Below, piece by piece: positions 1 through 7,866 of a stretch of 64,000 nucleotides of DNA. Position 1 is the first letter of the stretch. Each line of letters opens with the position of its first letter. Made by a program: the position numbers and the translations under genes. The stretch comes from an uncultured Leifsonia sp. (lineage in GTDB: Bacteria > Actinomycetota > Actinomycetes > Actinomycetales > Microbacteriaceae). Location of the stretch: contig NZ_CAMFLC010000011.1 in NCBI RefSeq assembly GCF_945957465.1, forward strand, positions 1 to 64,000. The letters are read 5' to 3'. A model generated the notes under the pieces. The model saw only the letters and a list, made by a program, of their open reading frames with translations. It had not been told where the DNA came from and did not search any database.

Positions 1-2
1 AC

Positions 3-272
3 GACATCCCGTACTTCTACTCCGACCAATACGATCTGGGCATGGAGTATTCGGGCTATGCGCCGCTGGCGCGCGGAGCGGACGTGGTGTTCCGCGGTGA
101 CGTGGAGGCGCGGGAGTTCATCGCGTTCTGGGTGCGCGATGAGCGGGTGGTCGCCGGGATGAACGTGAACGTCTGGGACGTGCAGGAGCAGCTCCAGCGG
201 CTCATCCGTTCGACGGAGCCCGTCGACCGCGAGCGGCTCGCCGACGAGAGCGTCGACCTTGCCGCCCTCTGA
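3..272 (+). CDS. FAD-dependent ferredoxin reductase-like protein, C-terminal fragment
   Basis: The frame is open from the window edge and ends at TGA 270-272, so only about the last 89 codons are present. The residues DIPYFYSDQYDLGMEYSGYA are the hallmark of the reductase C-terminal domain that closes ferredoxin/rubredoxin reductases of the putidaredoxin-reductase type. This domain follows the FAD and NAD(P)H Rossmann domains, which lie outside the window. The expected role is electron transfer from NAD(P)H through FAD to a ferredoxin partner. The end overlaps the longest possible start of the following folP-like gene by 14 bp, so the two may be co-transcribed. Family assignment is good; the partner is unknown. 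Confidence 0.85.
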   Translation, partial: DIPYFYSDQYDLGMEYSGYAPLARGADVVFRGDVEAREFIAFWVRDERVVAGMNVNVWDVQEQLQRLIRSTEPVDRERLADESVDLAAL

Positions 273-1200
273 GATCTTCGAGAATCCCGGAACCGGCGTC
301 GCGATGTACCTCCCACCCCTCCGCATCCCCGTGCGAACCATCGGCGCCCGCACGTTCGACTTCTCCCGCCAGGTCGCCGTGATGGCGGTGGTGAACCGAA
401 CGCCGGACTCCTTCTTCGACCAGGGGCGCACCTTCGCGCTCGATGCAGCCGTCGCGGCCTGTTTCGACGCGGTGCGGGCCGGCGCCGACTGGGTGGACAT
501 CGGCGGCGCGCCGTTCGCGCCCGGCGCCCCGATCCCGGCCGCCGAGGAGGCCGCCCGTGTGGTGCCCGTGGTCACGCGGCTGCGCGCGGGCTCCGACGTG
601 GTCATCTCGGTCGACACGTTCCACGCGGCGGTGGCGCGCGACGCCATCGCAGCCGGTGCGACGGTCATCAACGACACGACGGGTCTCAGCGATCCCGACC
701 TGGCGCGCGTGGTCGCCGACAGCGACGCGACCCTCGTGCTCACGCACAGTCTCGCGAGTCCGCGCACCTTCTATCCGCGACCCTCGTACGACGACATCGC
801 AGCGGAGGTCGCGGCCTTCCTGCTCGAACGGGTCGAGCGGGCAGCGGCAGCAGGGGTGCCGGAGGAGCGGATCATCCTCGACCCCGGGCACGACCTCAAC
901 AAGAACACCCTGCAGTCGCTGGAGTTGACCCGCCGGCTGTCCGAGATCGCCGACCTCGGTTACCCCACGCTCGCCGCGGTCTCCAACAAGGATTTCATCG
1001 GCGAAACGCTCGACGCGCCGCGCACCGAGCGTCGGGACGGCTCGCTCGCCGCGGCCGTGGTCTCGATCGTCAACGGGGCGAGGATCATCCGCATGCACGA
1101 CGTCGCGGGATCGGTCGCCGCGGCCCGCATGACGGAGGCCATCCTCGGCCTCCGCTCGCCCGCCTACCTCAAGCACAACATGGGGGATGTGAATGCCTGA
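259..1200 (+). CDS. folP: Dihydropteroate synthase, FolP2-like paralogue
   Basis: The 313-residue protein has the TIM-barrel dihydropteroate synthase layout: MAVVNRTPDSFFDQG near residue 40, ADWVDIGG, SVDTF, VINDTTG, and a late SNKDFIGETL. The NRTPDSF and SNKD.(I/V)GETL motifs resemble the mycobacterial FolP2 group rather than canonical FolP1. In M. leprae and M. tuberculosis, FolP2 is reported not to behave as a classical DHPS, so pterin/pABA condensation should not be assumed. The ATG at 304 (MYLPPL) is an alternative start that removes the overlap with the upstream gene. It overlaps the downstream reductase by 8 bp. Both genes fit pterin/pyrimidine chemistry, so a shared transcript is likely. 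Confidence 0.88.
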   Translation: MPPSEIFENPGTGVAMYLPPLRIPVRTIGARTFDFSRQVAVMAVVNRTPDSFFDQGRTFALDAAVAACFDAVRAGADWVDIGGAPFAPGAPIPAAEEAARVVPVVTRLRAGSDVVISVDTFHAAVARDAIAAGATVINDTTGLSDPDLARVVADSDATLVLTHSLASPRTFYPRPSYDDIAAEVAAFLLERVERAAAAGVPEERIILDPGHDLNKNTLQSLELTRRLSEIADLGYPTLAAVSNKDFIGETLDAPRTERRDGSLAAAVVSIVNGARIIRMHDVAGSVAAARMTEAILGLRSPAYLKHNMGDVNA

Positions 1201-1948
1201 GGCCGCGATCGACGTGCTCTTCCCGCTCCCGGCGGAGGAGGGCATCGGTGACCAGCGGATCGCCGACTTGTACGCCGCCGACGCCGCCGCGACCTGGCTG
1301 CGGGTCAACTTCGTCTCCAGCATCGACGGTGCGGCCACCCGCCAGGGGCTCTCCGGCGGGCTGTCGGACGACGCGGACCGTCGTGTCTTCGAGATCCTGC
1401 GGCGCCTGTGCGACGTCGTGGTCGTGGGCGCGGGTACCGTGCGGGCCGAAGGCTACGGCGCGATGCGGGTCGATGAGGTGTCGCAGCGCGCCCGGCGCGA
1501 GAAGGGCATGACCGCTCACCCCGTCTTCGCCATCGTCTCGGCGAGCCTCGACCTCGACCCGGCGAGCCCGATCTTCCGCGACGCGCCGGAGCGGCCCATC
1601 ATCGTCACGACTCAGCTCTCTCGAGCGGACACCCGGGAGGCGCTCGCCGAGGTGGCCGACGTCGTGATCTGCGGCGAGGAGCGCGTCGAGCCGCACCGGC
1701 TGGTGGACGTGCTGGTCGCCCGTGGCCTGAACCGCATCCACTGCGAGGGCGGCCCGCACCTGTTCGGCGACCTGATCGCCGCCGGGGCCGTGGACGAGCT
1801 CTGCGTGACGATCGGCGCCACGCTGGAGGCCGGGGTCGCGTCCCGCATCTCCGCCGGAGCCGCGCCGATCCTCCCGGTCGGCATGCGGCTCGCCCACGTC
1901 CTCCGATCCGGCGACACCCTGCTGCTGCGCTACGTCAGGCGCGGATGA
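1193..1948 (+). CDS. Pyrimidine reductase (RibD C-terminal/DHFR-like) family protein
   Basis: This 251-residue protein has the RibD C-terminal fold typical of NADPH-dependent pyrimidinone reductases. Visible features are VNFVSSIDGAAT near residue 40, DVVVVGAGTVRAEGYG, IIVTTQL, and the late CEGGPHLFGDLIAAGAVDEL motif that forms part of the substrate and NADPH site. Actinobacteria often carry this gene beside the folP2-like gene, as here. A role in riboflavin- or folate-related reduction is plausible, but no substrate can be read from sequence. The start overlaps folP by 8 bp and the stop overlaps the next start by 4 bp (ATGA), which suggests translational coupling. Confidence 0.85.
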   Translation: MPEAAIDVLFPLPAEEGIGDQRIADLYAADAAATWLRVNFVSSIDGAATRQGLSGGLSDDADRRVFEILRRLCDVVVVGAGTVRAEGYGAMRVDEVSQRARREKGMTAHPVFAIVSASLDLDPASPIFRDAPERPIIVTTQLSRADTREALAEVADVVICGEERVEPHRLVDVLVARGLNRIHCEGGPHLFGDLIAAGAVDELCVTIGATLEAGVASRISAGAAPILPVGMRLAHVLRSGDTLLLRYVRRG

Positions 1949-2817
1949 CCGACCGCCTCGTCATCGACGTCGCGCTCGTCCGCCGGCTGGTCGACAGGCA
2001 GTTCCCCGCGTATCGCGCCCTGCCCATCCGGCCGGTGGAGCTGGACGGCTGGGACAACCACACGTTCCGGCTCGGCGACGAGCTGAGCGTGCGGCTGCCG
2101 AGCGCGCCCGGCTACCGCGAGCAGGTGGCGAAGGAGCACGAGTGGCTCCCGCGCCTCGCGCCGCACCTCCCGTTGCCGATCCCGGTGCCCGTCGCCCAGG
2201 GCGAGCCCGATGCGGAGTACCCGTTGCCGTGGTCGGTGTACCGCTGGCTGCCCGGAACGCCGCTGGCGCTGGCCGGCGCAGTGGACGAGCCGAGGCTGGC
2301 CGAAGACCTGGGGCTGTTCCTCACCGCGCTGCGGGAGGTCGATGCCCGCGGGGGTTCGCTCCCCGGCGCGCACAACTTCTTCCGCGGCGACCCGCCCGGC
2401 GTCTACCGCGACGAGGCGCTCGCCGCGATGCCCGCGGGAGCGCGCGACCTCGACCCGCGGCTCGCGCAAGCCATCTGGGCGTCGGCCGAGCAGTCGCGCT
2501 GGGCGGCGCCCCCGGTGTGGTTCCACGGGGATGCGGCCCCCGGCAACCTCCTGGTGCGCGACGGCCGATTGTCGGCCGTCATCGACTTCGGAACGTCCGG
2601 CGTCGGGGATCCCGCCTGCGACCTGGTGCCGGCGTGGACGATGTTCGACGGGGAGGCGCGCGCCGCGTTCCGCGACGCCGTCGCGCTAGATGAGGCGACC
2701 TGGGCACGGGCTCGCGGCTGGGCGCTCTGGAAGGCGCTCATCACCGTGCGCGACACCCCGGACGACCTCCCCGCCCGCCGAACCCTGGCGCGCCTCGCCG
2801 CCGACCCCGGCGCGTAG
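1945..2817 (+). CDS. Aminoglycoside phosphotransferase-family kinase
   Basis: The 290-residue protein is an APH/choline-kinase-fold enzyme. WDNHTFRLGDELSVRLP near residue 35 is the ATP-binding strand. WFHGDAAPGNLLV near residue 195 is the catalytic loop (Brenner motif HGDxxxxN), and VIDFGTSGVGDPACDL carries the metal-binding DFG-like aspartate. Such proteins phosphorylate small alcohols. Many chromosomal copies in actinobacteria are not resistance enzymes, and nothing here indicates a drug substrate. It begins with an ATGA overlap with the reductase gene and is the last gene before the repeat block at 2.8 kb. Confidence 0.88.
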   Translation: MTDRLVIDVALVRRLVDRQFPAYRALPIRPVELDGWDNHTFRLGDELSVRLPSAPGYREQVAKEHEWLPRLAPHLPLPIPVPVAQGEPDAEYPLPWSVYRWLPGTPLALAGAVDEPRLAEDLGLFLTALREVDARGGSLPGAHNFFRGDPPGVYRDEALAAMPAGARDLDPRLAQAIWASAEQSRWAAPPVWFHGDAAPGNLLVRDGRLSAVIDFGTSGVGDPACDLVPAWTMFDGEARAAFRDAVALDEATWARARGWALWKALITVRDTPDDLPARRTLARLAADPGA

Positions 2818-2821
2818 CGCG

Positions 2822-2988
2822 GCGCGCGAGGGGCGTGCGAGGGGCGTGCGAGGGGCGCGCGAGGGGTGCGCGAGGGGCGCGCGAGGGGCGTGCGAGGGGA
2901 GCGCGAGGGGCGCGCGAGGGGAGCGCGAGGGGCGCGAGGGGCGCGCGAGGGGAGCGCGAGGGGCGCGAGGGGCGCGCGAGGGGCGCCT
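2822..2988. repeat. About 10-bp GC-rich tandem repeat (GCGCGAGGGG-type)
   Basis: Immediately after the APH stop, the sequence is a near-continuous run of about 16 copies of GCGYGAGGGG, with occasional 8-bp or A-containing variants. Pieces of the same repeat also separate the hairpin units that follow. The frames across it encode only Arg/Gly/Ala-rich or Pro/Arg-rich monotony, so it is not read as coding. Confidence 0.9.
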
Positions 2989-3440
2989 AAACGCCCCTAA
3001 GCGGGCGCCATAAGGGCATCGACTCGCCCTTCGCAGATGAGGCGTGCGGAGGGGTGCGCGAAGGGCGTGCGAGGGGCGCCTAAATGCCCCCAAGCGGGCA
3101 CCATAAGGGCATCGACACGCCCTTCGCAGATGAGGTGCGCGAGGGGCGCGCGAAGGGCGTGCGAGTGCGCGCGAGAGGCGCGCGAAGGGCGTGCGAGGGG
3201 CGCCCAAGTGCCCCTAAGAGAGCTCCTTAAGGGCATCGACTCGCCCTTCGCACGCGCAGCGCGCGAAGGGTGCGCGAGGGGTGCGTAAGCGCCCCTAAAA
3301 CGGCCATTTATGGGCATCGACTCGCCCTTCGCACGTGAGGCGCGTGAGGGGCACGCGAGGGGCACGCGAGGGGCGCGCGAGGGGCGCGTAAGCGCCCGTA
3401 GGCGGGCCGGTTCGGGGCCTTGAGGCGCCCTTCGGCGGCA
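2988..3440. repeat. Five degenerate copies of a roughly 60-bp hairpin-bearing unit
   Basis: A unit reading CGCCTAARYGCCCC, a short spacer, then AAGGGCATCGACTCGCCCTT and CGCA recurs. Its hairpin portions lie at about 3012-3031, 3105-3124, 3229-3248, 3310-3330 and, most degenerate, 3411-3436. The core is an inverted repeat (AAGGGC/GCCCTT, 8-nt loop). The loop sequence ATCGACTC is kept in copies 1, 3 and 4, and copy 2 has ATCGACAC. Units are separated by GCGAGGGGCG repeats. The block sits between the convergent 3' ends of the APH and XPB genes. It could act as bidirectional terminators or a protein-binding array; no long T-run supports intrinsic termination. Confidence 0.85.
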
Positions 3441-3462
3441 GCACGCGAAGCGCCCGCAGCGG

Positions 3463-5106
3463 TCAGGCGGCAGCCAGGGTGTGCGCGTCGAGGATCGTGT
3501 ACGAGTAGCCCTGCTCGGCCAGGAAACGCTGACGGTTCTGCGCGAAGTCCTGGTCGACGGTGTCGCGTGACACCAGGGTGTAGAAGTTCGCGGACAGGCC
3601 CGACTGCTTGGGCCGCAGCAGCCGTCCGAGACGCTGGGCCTCCTCCTGACGCGACCCGTACGACCCGGAGACCTGGATGGCCACGGTCGCCTCGGGGAGG
3701 TCGACCGAGAAGTTCGCGACCTTGCTGACCACCAGGACCGGTGTCGTCCCGTCGCGGAACTCCTGGAACAGCCGTTCCCGCTCGTCCACGGGTGTGGCGC
3801 CCGTGAGCTGTGGAGCGCCGAGGGTTTCGGCGAGTTCGTCGATCTGGTCCAGGTATTGGCCGATCACCAGGATGCGCTCGCCCGCGTGCCGCTCGACCAG
3901 CTGCTGCACGACCTCCAGCTTGGCCGGGGCTGTGGCGGCCAGCCGGTACCGCTCGTCGTCGGCCGCCGCCGCATAGCTCAGCCGGTCGGACGCGGGGAGG
4001 TCGATGCGCACCTCGAAGCACGCGGCGGGGGAGATGAAGCCCTGCGACTCGATCTCCTTCCATGGTGCGTCGAACCGCTTGGGGCCGATCAGGCTGAAGA
4101 CGTCGCCCTCGCGGCCGTCCTCGCGCACCAGCGTGGCCGTGAGGCCCAGACGGCGCCGCGCCTGCAGCTCCGCCGTCAGCTTGAACACCGGCGCGGGAAG
4201 CAGATGTACCTCGTCGTACACGACCAGGCCCCAGTCCAGCGCGTCGAGCAGCGCGAGATGGGCATACTCGCCTTTCCGCTTGGCCGTCAGGATCTGGTAT
4301 GTCGCGATCGTGACCGGCTTGACCTCCTTCACCTGCCCGGAGTATTCGCCGATCTCCTCGGCGGTGAGGGAGGTGCGCTTGAGCAGTTCGTCGCGCCACT
4401 GCCGGGCCGACACCGTGTTGGTGACGAGGATGAGGGTGGTGGTCTTCGCGGTCGCCATCGCGCCGGCCCCCACCAGGGTCTTGCCCGCGCCGCACGGCAG
4501 CACGACGACCCCCGAGCCGCCGTCGAAGAAGTTGGAGACCGCCTTGCGCTGGTAGTCGCGCAGCGCCCAGCCGCTCTCGTCGAGCTCGATCGGGTGCGGT
4601 GTGCCGGGGGTGTAGCCGGCGAGGTCCTCTGCGGGCCAGCCGAGCTTCACGAGCTCCTGCTTGAGCTGCCCGCGTGCCCAGGCCTCCACCGTGAAGGTCG
4701 TCTCGTCGCGGCGCTCCACCAGCAGCGGGGCGATGCGCTTGGCGGTCGCGACCTCCAGCAGCACCGGCCGGTCGTGCGAGCGCAGCAGCAGCGTGCCGTC
4801 GTCGTCGCGTTCGATCACCAGCCGGCCGTAGCGCGCGACCGTCTCGGAGACGTCGACCGACACCGTCTGCGGGATGGGGAACTTCGAATACTTCTCCAGC
4901 GTGCCGAGCATGTCCTCGGCGCTGTGCCCGGCGGCTCGTGCGTTCCACAGCCCCAGGCGCGTGATCCGATAGGTGTGGATGTGCTCGGGCGCCCGCTCCA
5001 ACTCGGCGAAGACGGCGAGGTCGTGGCGGGCGTCCTCCGCCGCGGGGTGTGCGACCTCGAGCAGGACGGTGCGGTCGCTCTGGACGATCAGGGGGCCATC
5101 GGACAT
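3463..5106 (-). CDS. DNA repair helicase XPB (SF2)
   Basis: The 547-residue protein matches the bacterial XPB/Ssl2 group. It has an N-terminal damage-recognition-like region (about 1-180), Walker A PCGAGKT at 204-210, DEVH at 298-301, motif III GLTAT at 321-325, and a C-terminal helicase lobe ending in QRLGRLLRP. XPB is a 3'-5' ATP-dependent DNA translocase. Bacterial versions unwind DNA in vitro and are thought to act in repair. The gene lies 6 bp downstream of the helicase-associated gene at 5113-7080, so they form an operon. This pairing matches the M. tuberculosis Rv0861c-Rv0862c arrangement. The length is normal and all core motifs are intact. Confidence 0.95.
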   Translation of the reverse strand: MSDGPLIVQSDRTVLLEVAHPAAEDARHDLAVFAELERAPEHIHTYRITRLGLWNARAAGHSAEDMLGTLEKYSKFPIPQTVSVDVSETVARYGRLVIERDDDGTLLLRSHDRPVLLEVATAKRIAPLLVERRDETTFTVEAWARGQLKQELVKLGWPAEDLAGYTPGTPHPIELDESGWALRDYQRKAVSNFFDGGSGVVVLPCGAGKTLVGAGAMATAKTTTLILVTNTVSARQWRDELLKRTSLTAEEIGEYSGQVKEVKPVTIATYQILTAKRKGEYAHLALLDALDWGLVVYDEVHLLPAPVFKLTAELQARRRLGLTATLVREDGREGDVFSLIGPKRFDAPWKEIESQGFISPAACFEVRIDLPASDRLSYAAAADDERYRLAATAPAKLEVVQQLVERHAGERILVIGQYLDQIDELAETLGAPQLTGATPVDERERLFQEFRDGTTPVLVVSKVANFSVDLPEATVAIQVSGSYGSRQEEAQRLGRLLRPKQSGLSANFYTLVSRDTVDQDFAQNRQRFLAEQGYSYTILDAHTLAAA

Positions 5107-5112
5107 GACCGC

Positions 5113-7080
5113 TCAGTCTACGCTGCGCAGACCCTTGACGCTGGAGAGGGGCAGGGTCCGCTCGATGTCCGCAGCACGGTCCCGGCCGCGGAGCCGGCCG
5201 CCGCCGATGCCCGTCGGCTCGAGCAGATAGTCGACCAGCCGGCCGTCGGGCATCGCCACCTGGACGACGACCGTCTGTCGCCCGCGCACGGCCTGGTCGA
5301 GCTGGCGGGCGAGCCACTGCTCACCGGTGTCCTCGTCGGCGGTGTCCTCCAGTCGCAGTCGGGCGACCAGTTCGGCGGCGGTGTCTCGTACCTCCGCGGC
5401 CGGCCGGGCTGCGACGGTGCGGCGCTGCGGGGTCACCACGGCTCCGGAGGCGTCTTCGGCGACTACCGGATAGCGGGCGTCGCTCAGTGCCCAGTACACG
5501 ACGTCCCGGGGGAACCGGCTCGACAGCGTCGAGTCGTCCACGGGCTGCAGCCGCAGGGACGACAGCGCCTGGTCGACGGCGATGGTGCCGAGCAGGGTCG
5601 TGTCGTCGGAGTGCACCAGTCCGTGCCCGTCGGCCGCCGCCCGCACCCGGACCCGGCCGTGACGTGCGACCGCTTCGGAGATGAGGTAGTCGAGCGGCTG
5701 CGGCACCCCGGTGAGCGAGACGGACGCGAGGAAGTCATGGATGCTCGCCGCCGTCTCGCCGGACGTCACCGCGCGGTCGACCGAGGCGGCCGAGAACCGG
5801 AACGTCGAGGCCAGTGCGCGGCTCTCCAGGTCGGCCATCGTCCGCAGTCGAGACTCGACGTCCGGGGCGAGCGGACCGGGGGAGATCACCGTCAGGTCGT
5901 GCTGGAGGTAGACCTTCGAGACCTCGGCGGGGAACTGCGCCGCCATCGCGGCAGCGGCCGCGGTCGGCCCGGTTTCGAGCAGGGCCGCGCCCGCGCTGCT
6001 CGGCACGCGGCGCCCGGTGATCCCGAGCAGCTCGGCCTCGTCGACCCGTTCGGCGACGCGCCCCCGGGCGTCGGAGGCGGAAGCCGGGTAGAGCCACGCG
6101 ACGTGGGCGCCGAGGCTGTCGTCCCAGGGCGCGCGGGTGCGCGAGCCGAAGAGGGCCGTCAGGTCGGCGGGCAGGGCGTCGAGCCAGCCGGCCGCGAGCG
6201 CGCGCCACCGGTCGGCGGTCGTCGCGTGCTGCCAGCCCGCGGCTTCGGCGGTGGGCAGCCACACACCGTCGGCGACGGCGGCCAGGCCGGCGCGGGCGGC
6301 GACGGAGAGGACGGTCGGCACGACAGCGGGCTCGATCGCCAGCGCGTCTGCGAGCCGCTTGGCGGCCGGGAGGGCGAGACCGCCCTTCTGCAGCTCGCGC
6401 GCACCCTCGCGGGCGAGCTCGGCGAGCAGCTCCGAGACGCTCGCGACCGCCTCGAACGCCCGCTCGGCCGCCAGCCGGTCGACGGACGACGCGTCGGTCG
6501 TCGCGGGCCGGACGGCGGGAGGGGGAGTGTCGAGCACGGCGTCGGGGCGGGGGAGGCCGCTGCGGGCACCGGCGTGGAGCACGGCGGTGACGGCGTCGTA
6601 CGGTGCGACCGCCGGTGCCGGGGTGCCGGGGTTCGCCGGGGTGCCGTGGTTCGGGGACGCACCGGGGTTCGCCGGGGTGCCGGAGTTCGGGGACGCACCG
6701 GGCTCCGCCGTTGCGTCGGCGCTCACCGCATGGTCGGCGCTCACCGGGTGGAGGAGCAGCAGCGCGATGAGCGCACGGACGGCCCCGTCCACGTCGCGGG
6801 GGTCGGCGGCCGCCGTCGCCGGGTGAGCTCGCAGCTGTTCGGCGACCCACGCCGGCGTGTGCGGGCCGTCGGCGCGCCCGAGCACGACCAGCACGGCGAG
6901 CTGCAGCCGGTCGAGCGGGACGAGCGCACGCTGGACGGCCTCCGGGTCGAGCAGGGCCTCCGCGAGATCGAAGAAGTCGGAGACGCCCGATCGCCGCACG
7001 GGGCGCGCGCGCACTGCGGCGACGAGCTCATCGTCCGGCATCGCGCGGAGCCGCGCGGCCAGAGCGAGCGTCGTCGTCAT
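5113..7080 (-). CDS. Helicase-associated (helicase C-terminal-like) protein paired with XPB
   Basis: The 655-residue protein has no Walker A motif. It belongs by context and style to the actinobacterial helicase-associated family encoded directly upstream of XPB. The N-terminal half (MTTTLALAARLRAMPDDEL, then winged-helix-like segments) is followed by an Ala/Pro/Asn-rich low-complexity linker at about residues 120-150 that is repetitive at the DNA level (GGGGTTCGCCGGGGTGCCG near 6630-6690). The C-terminal part holds VYLQHDLTVISPGPL and a late basic GRLRGRDRAADIERTL stretch. It probably acts with XPB in DNA processing. The mechanism is unknown and the assignment is by synteny and motif style. 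Confidence 0.8.
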   Translation of the reverse strand: MTTTLALAARLRAMPDDELVAAVRARPVRRSGVSDFFDLAEALLDPEAVQRALVPLDRLQLAVLVVLGRADGPHTPAWVAEQLRAHPATAAADPRDVDGAVRALIALLLLHPVSADHAVSADATAEPGASPNSGTPANPGASPNHGTPANPGTPAPAVAPYDAVTAVLHAGARSGLPRPDAVLDTPPPAVRPATTDASSVDRLAAERAFEAVASVSELLAELAREGARELQKGGLALPAAKRLADALAIEPAVVPTVLSVAARAGLAAVADGVWLPTAEAAGWQHATTADRWRALAAGWLDALPADLTALFGSRTRAPWDDSLGAHVAWLYPASASDARGRVAERVDEAELLGITGRRVPSSAGAALLETGPTAAAAAMAAQFPAEVSKVYLQHDLTVISPGPLAPDVESRLRTMADLESRALASTFRFSAASVDRAVTSGETAASIHDFLASVSLTGVPQPLDYLISEAVARHGRVRVRAAADGHGLVHSDDTTLLGTIAVDQALSSLRLQPVDDSTLSSRFPRDVVYWALSDARYPVVAEDASGAVVTPQRRTVAARPAAEVRDTAAELVARLRLEDTADEDTGEQWLARQLDQAVRGRQTVVVQVAMPDGRLVDYLLEPTGIGGGRLRGRDRAADIERTLPLSSVKGLRSVD

Positions 7081-7102
7081 CGCGCCTGCCCGGCGAGCCG
7101 GC

Positions 7103-7429
7103 TCAGCGTCGGCCCTTGGGCCCGGTCTTCGGCGTGGCGGGCGGCGTGGCCGTGGCCTCCGCCGCCGCTTTGGCCGCTCTGCTCCGCTGCCGCCCGGCGA
7201 TGACGATCACCACGATGATGAGCACGAAGGCGATCGGGAACGCGATCAAGGGGAACAGGAAGACGGCCGGCCACAGCCCTTCGCCGGAGCCCTGTTCCGG
7301 CATCCCGCCCACCGCGGAGCCGATGAGCACGGCCGCGATGCAGACCAGGGAGACCACGACGAGGGCCGCGGCGATGTACGAGAGGGTCCGCTGAGCGCGC
7401 GAAACGGGTGGCGGGGTCTGCTGGGTCAC
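7103..7429 (-). CDS. Small two-helix membrane protein, function unknown
   Basis: This 108-residue protein has two clear hydrophobic helices: residues about 17-40 (YIAAALVVVSLVCIAAVLIG) and about 53-75 (WPAVFLFPLIAFPIAFVLII). A short basic, Ala/Pro/Lys-rich cytoplasmic tail ends in GPKGRR. No catalytic motif is visible. It lies 22 bp upstream of the helicase-associated gene on the same strand and may be first in that operon. Its start faces the cold-shock gene across a 56-bp divergent region. Confidence 0.7.
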   Translation of the reverse strand: MTQQTPPPVSRAQRTLSYIAAALVVVSLVCIAAVLIGSAVGGMPEQGSGEGLWPAVFLFPLIAFPIAFVLIIVVIVIAGRQRSRAAKAAAEATATPPATPKTGPKGRR

Positions 7430-7485
7430 GAAATCAAGGATAATTGAGGTTGGTCATTCGATCCCCCATGTGAAGTGAGGTTCCC

Positions 7486-7866
7486 ATGCCTACCGGCAAG
7501 GTCAAGTTCTACGACGAGGAGAAGGGCTTCGGCTTCATCAGCTCCGATGACGGCCAGGAGGTCTTCTTGCACGCCTCGGCGCTGCCCGCTGGTGCCGTGG
7601 TGAAGGCGGGATCGCGACTCGAGTTCGGCATCGCCGACGGCAAGCGCGGCGCGCAGGCGCTCTCGGTGCGCGTGCTGGAGGCGCCGCCCAGCCTGGTGAA
7701 GATGAAGCGCAAGTCGGCAGACGACATGGCGATCATCGTCGAAGACCTCGTGAAGCTCCTCGACGGCATCGGCGCCAACCTGCGCCGTGGCAAGTACCCG
7801 GACAAGGCGCACGGCGCCAAGATCGCGGCGGTGCTGCGCCGGGTTGCGGACGACCTGGATGCCTGA
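7486..7866 (+). CDS. Cold-shock domain protein, CspB-like with C-terminal extension
   Basis: Residues 1-67 form a cold-shock OB-fold with RNP1 (KGFGFIS) and RNP2 (VFLHASAL) motifs, which bind single-stranded nucleic acid. A C-terminal extension of about 60 residues (from VKMKRKSADDMAIIVEDLVKLL) makes it about twice the size of a classical CspA. This extended form is common in actinobacteria, for example mycobacterial CspB. It probably acts as an RNA chaperone in the cytoplasm. The start follows a GTGAGG ribosome-binding site. Its end overlaps the DUF3027 start by 8 bp. Confidence 0.92.
   Translation: MPTGKVKFYDEEKGFGFISSDDGQEVFLHASALPAGAVVKAGSRLEFGIADGKRGAQALSVRVLEAPPSLVKMKRKSADDMAIIVEDLVKLLDGIGANLRRGKYPDKAHGAKIAAVLRRVADDLDA

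Noticed and set aside
1945-2817. A drug-resistance aminoglycoside phosphotransferase
   Set aside because: Only the broad kinase fold is visible; such chromosomal family members are common and no substrate-specific motif was recognised.
2686-3365. Pro/Arg/Ala-rich frames across the repeat block
   Set aside because: They arise from translating GCGCGAGGGG repeats; there is no start context or independent domain.
2988-3440. A CRISPR array
   Set aside because: Unit spacing is irregular, the repeats are degenerate, the intervening sequence is itself repetitive and no cas genes are present.
3856-7203. Long plus-strand frame of 1,115 codons opposite the XPB operon
   Set aside because: The translation is Arg/Gly/His-rich without motifs, while the minus strand encodes well-recognised proteins with intact helicase motifs.
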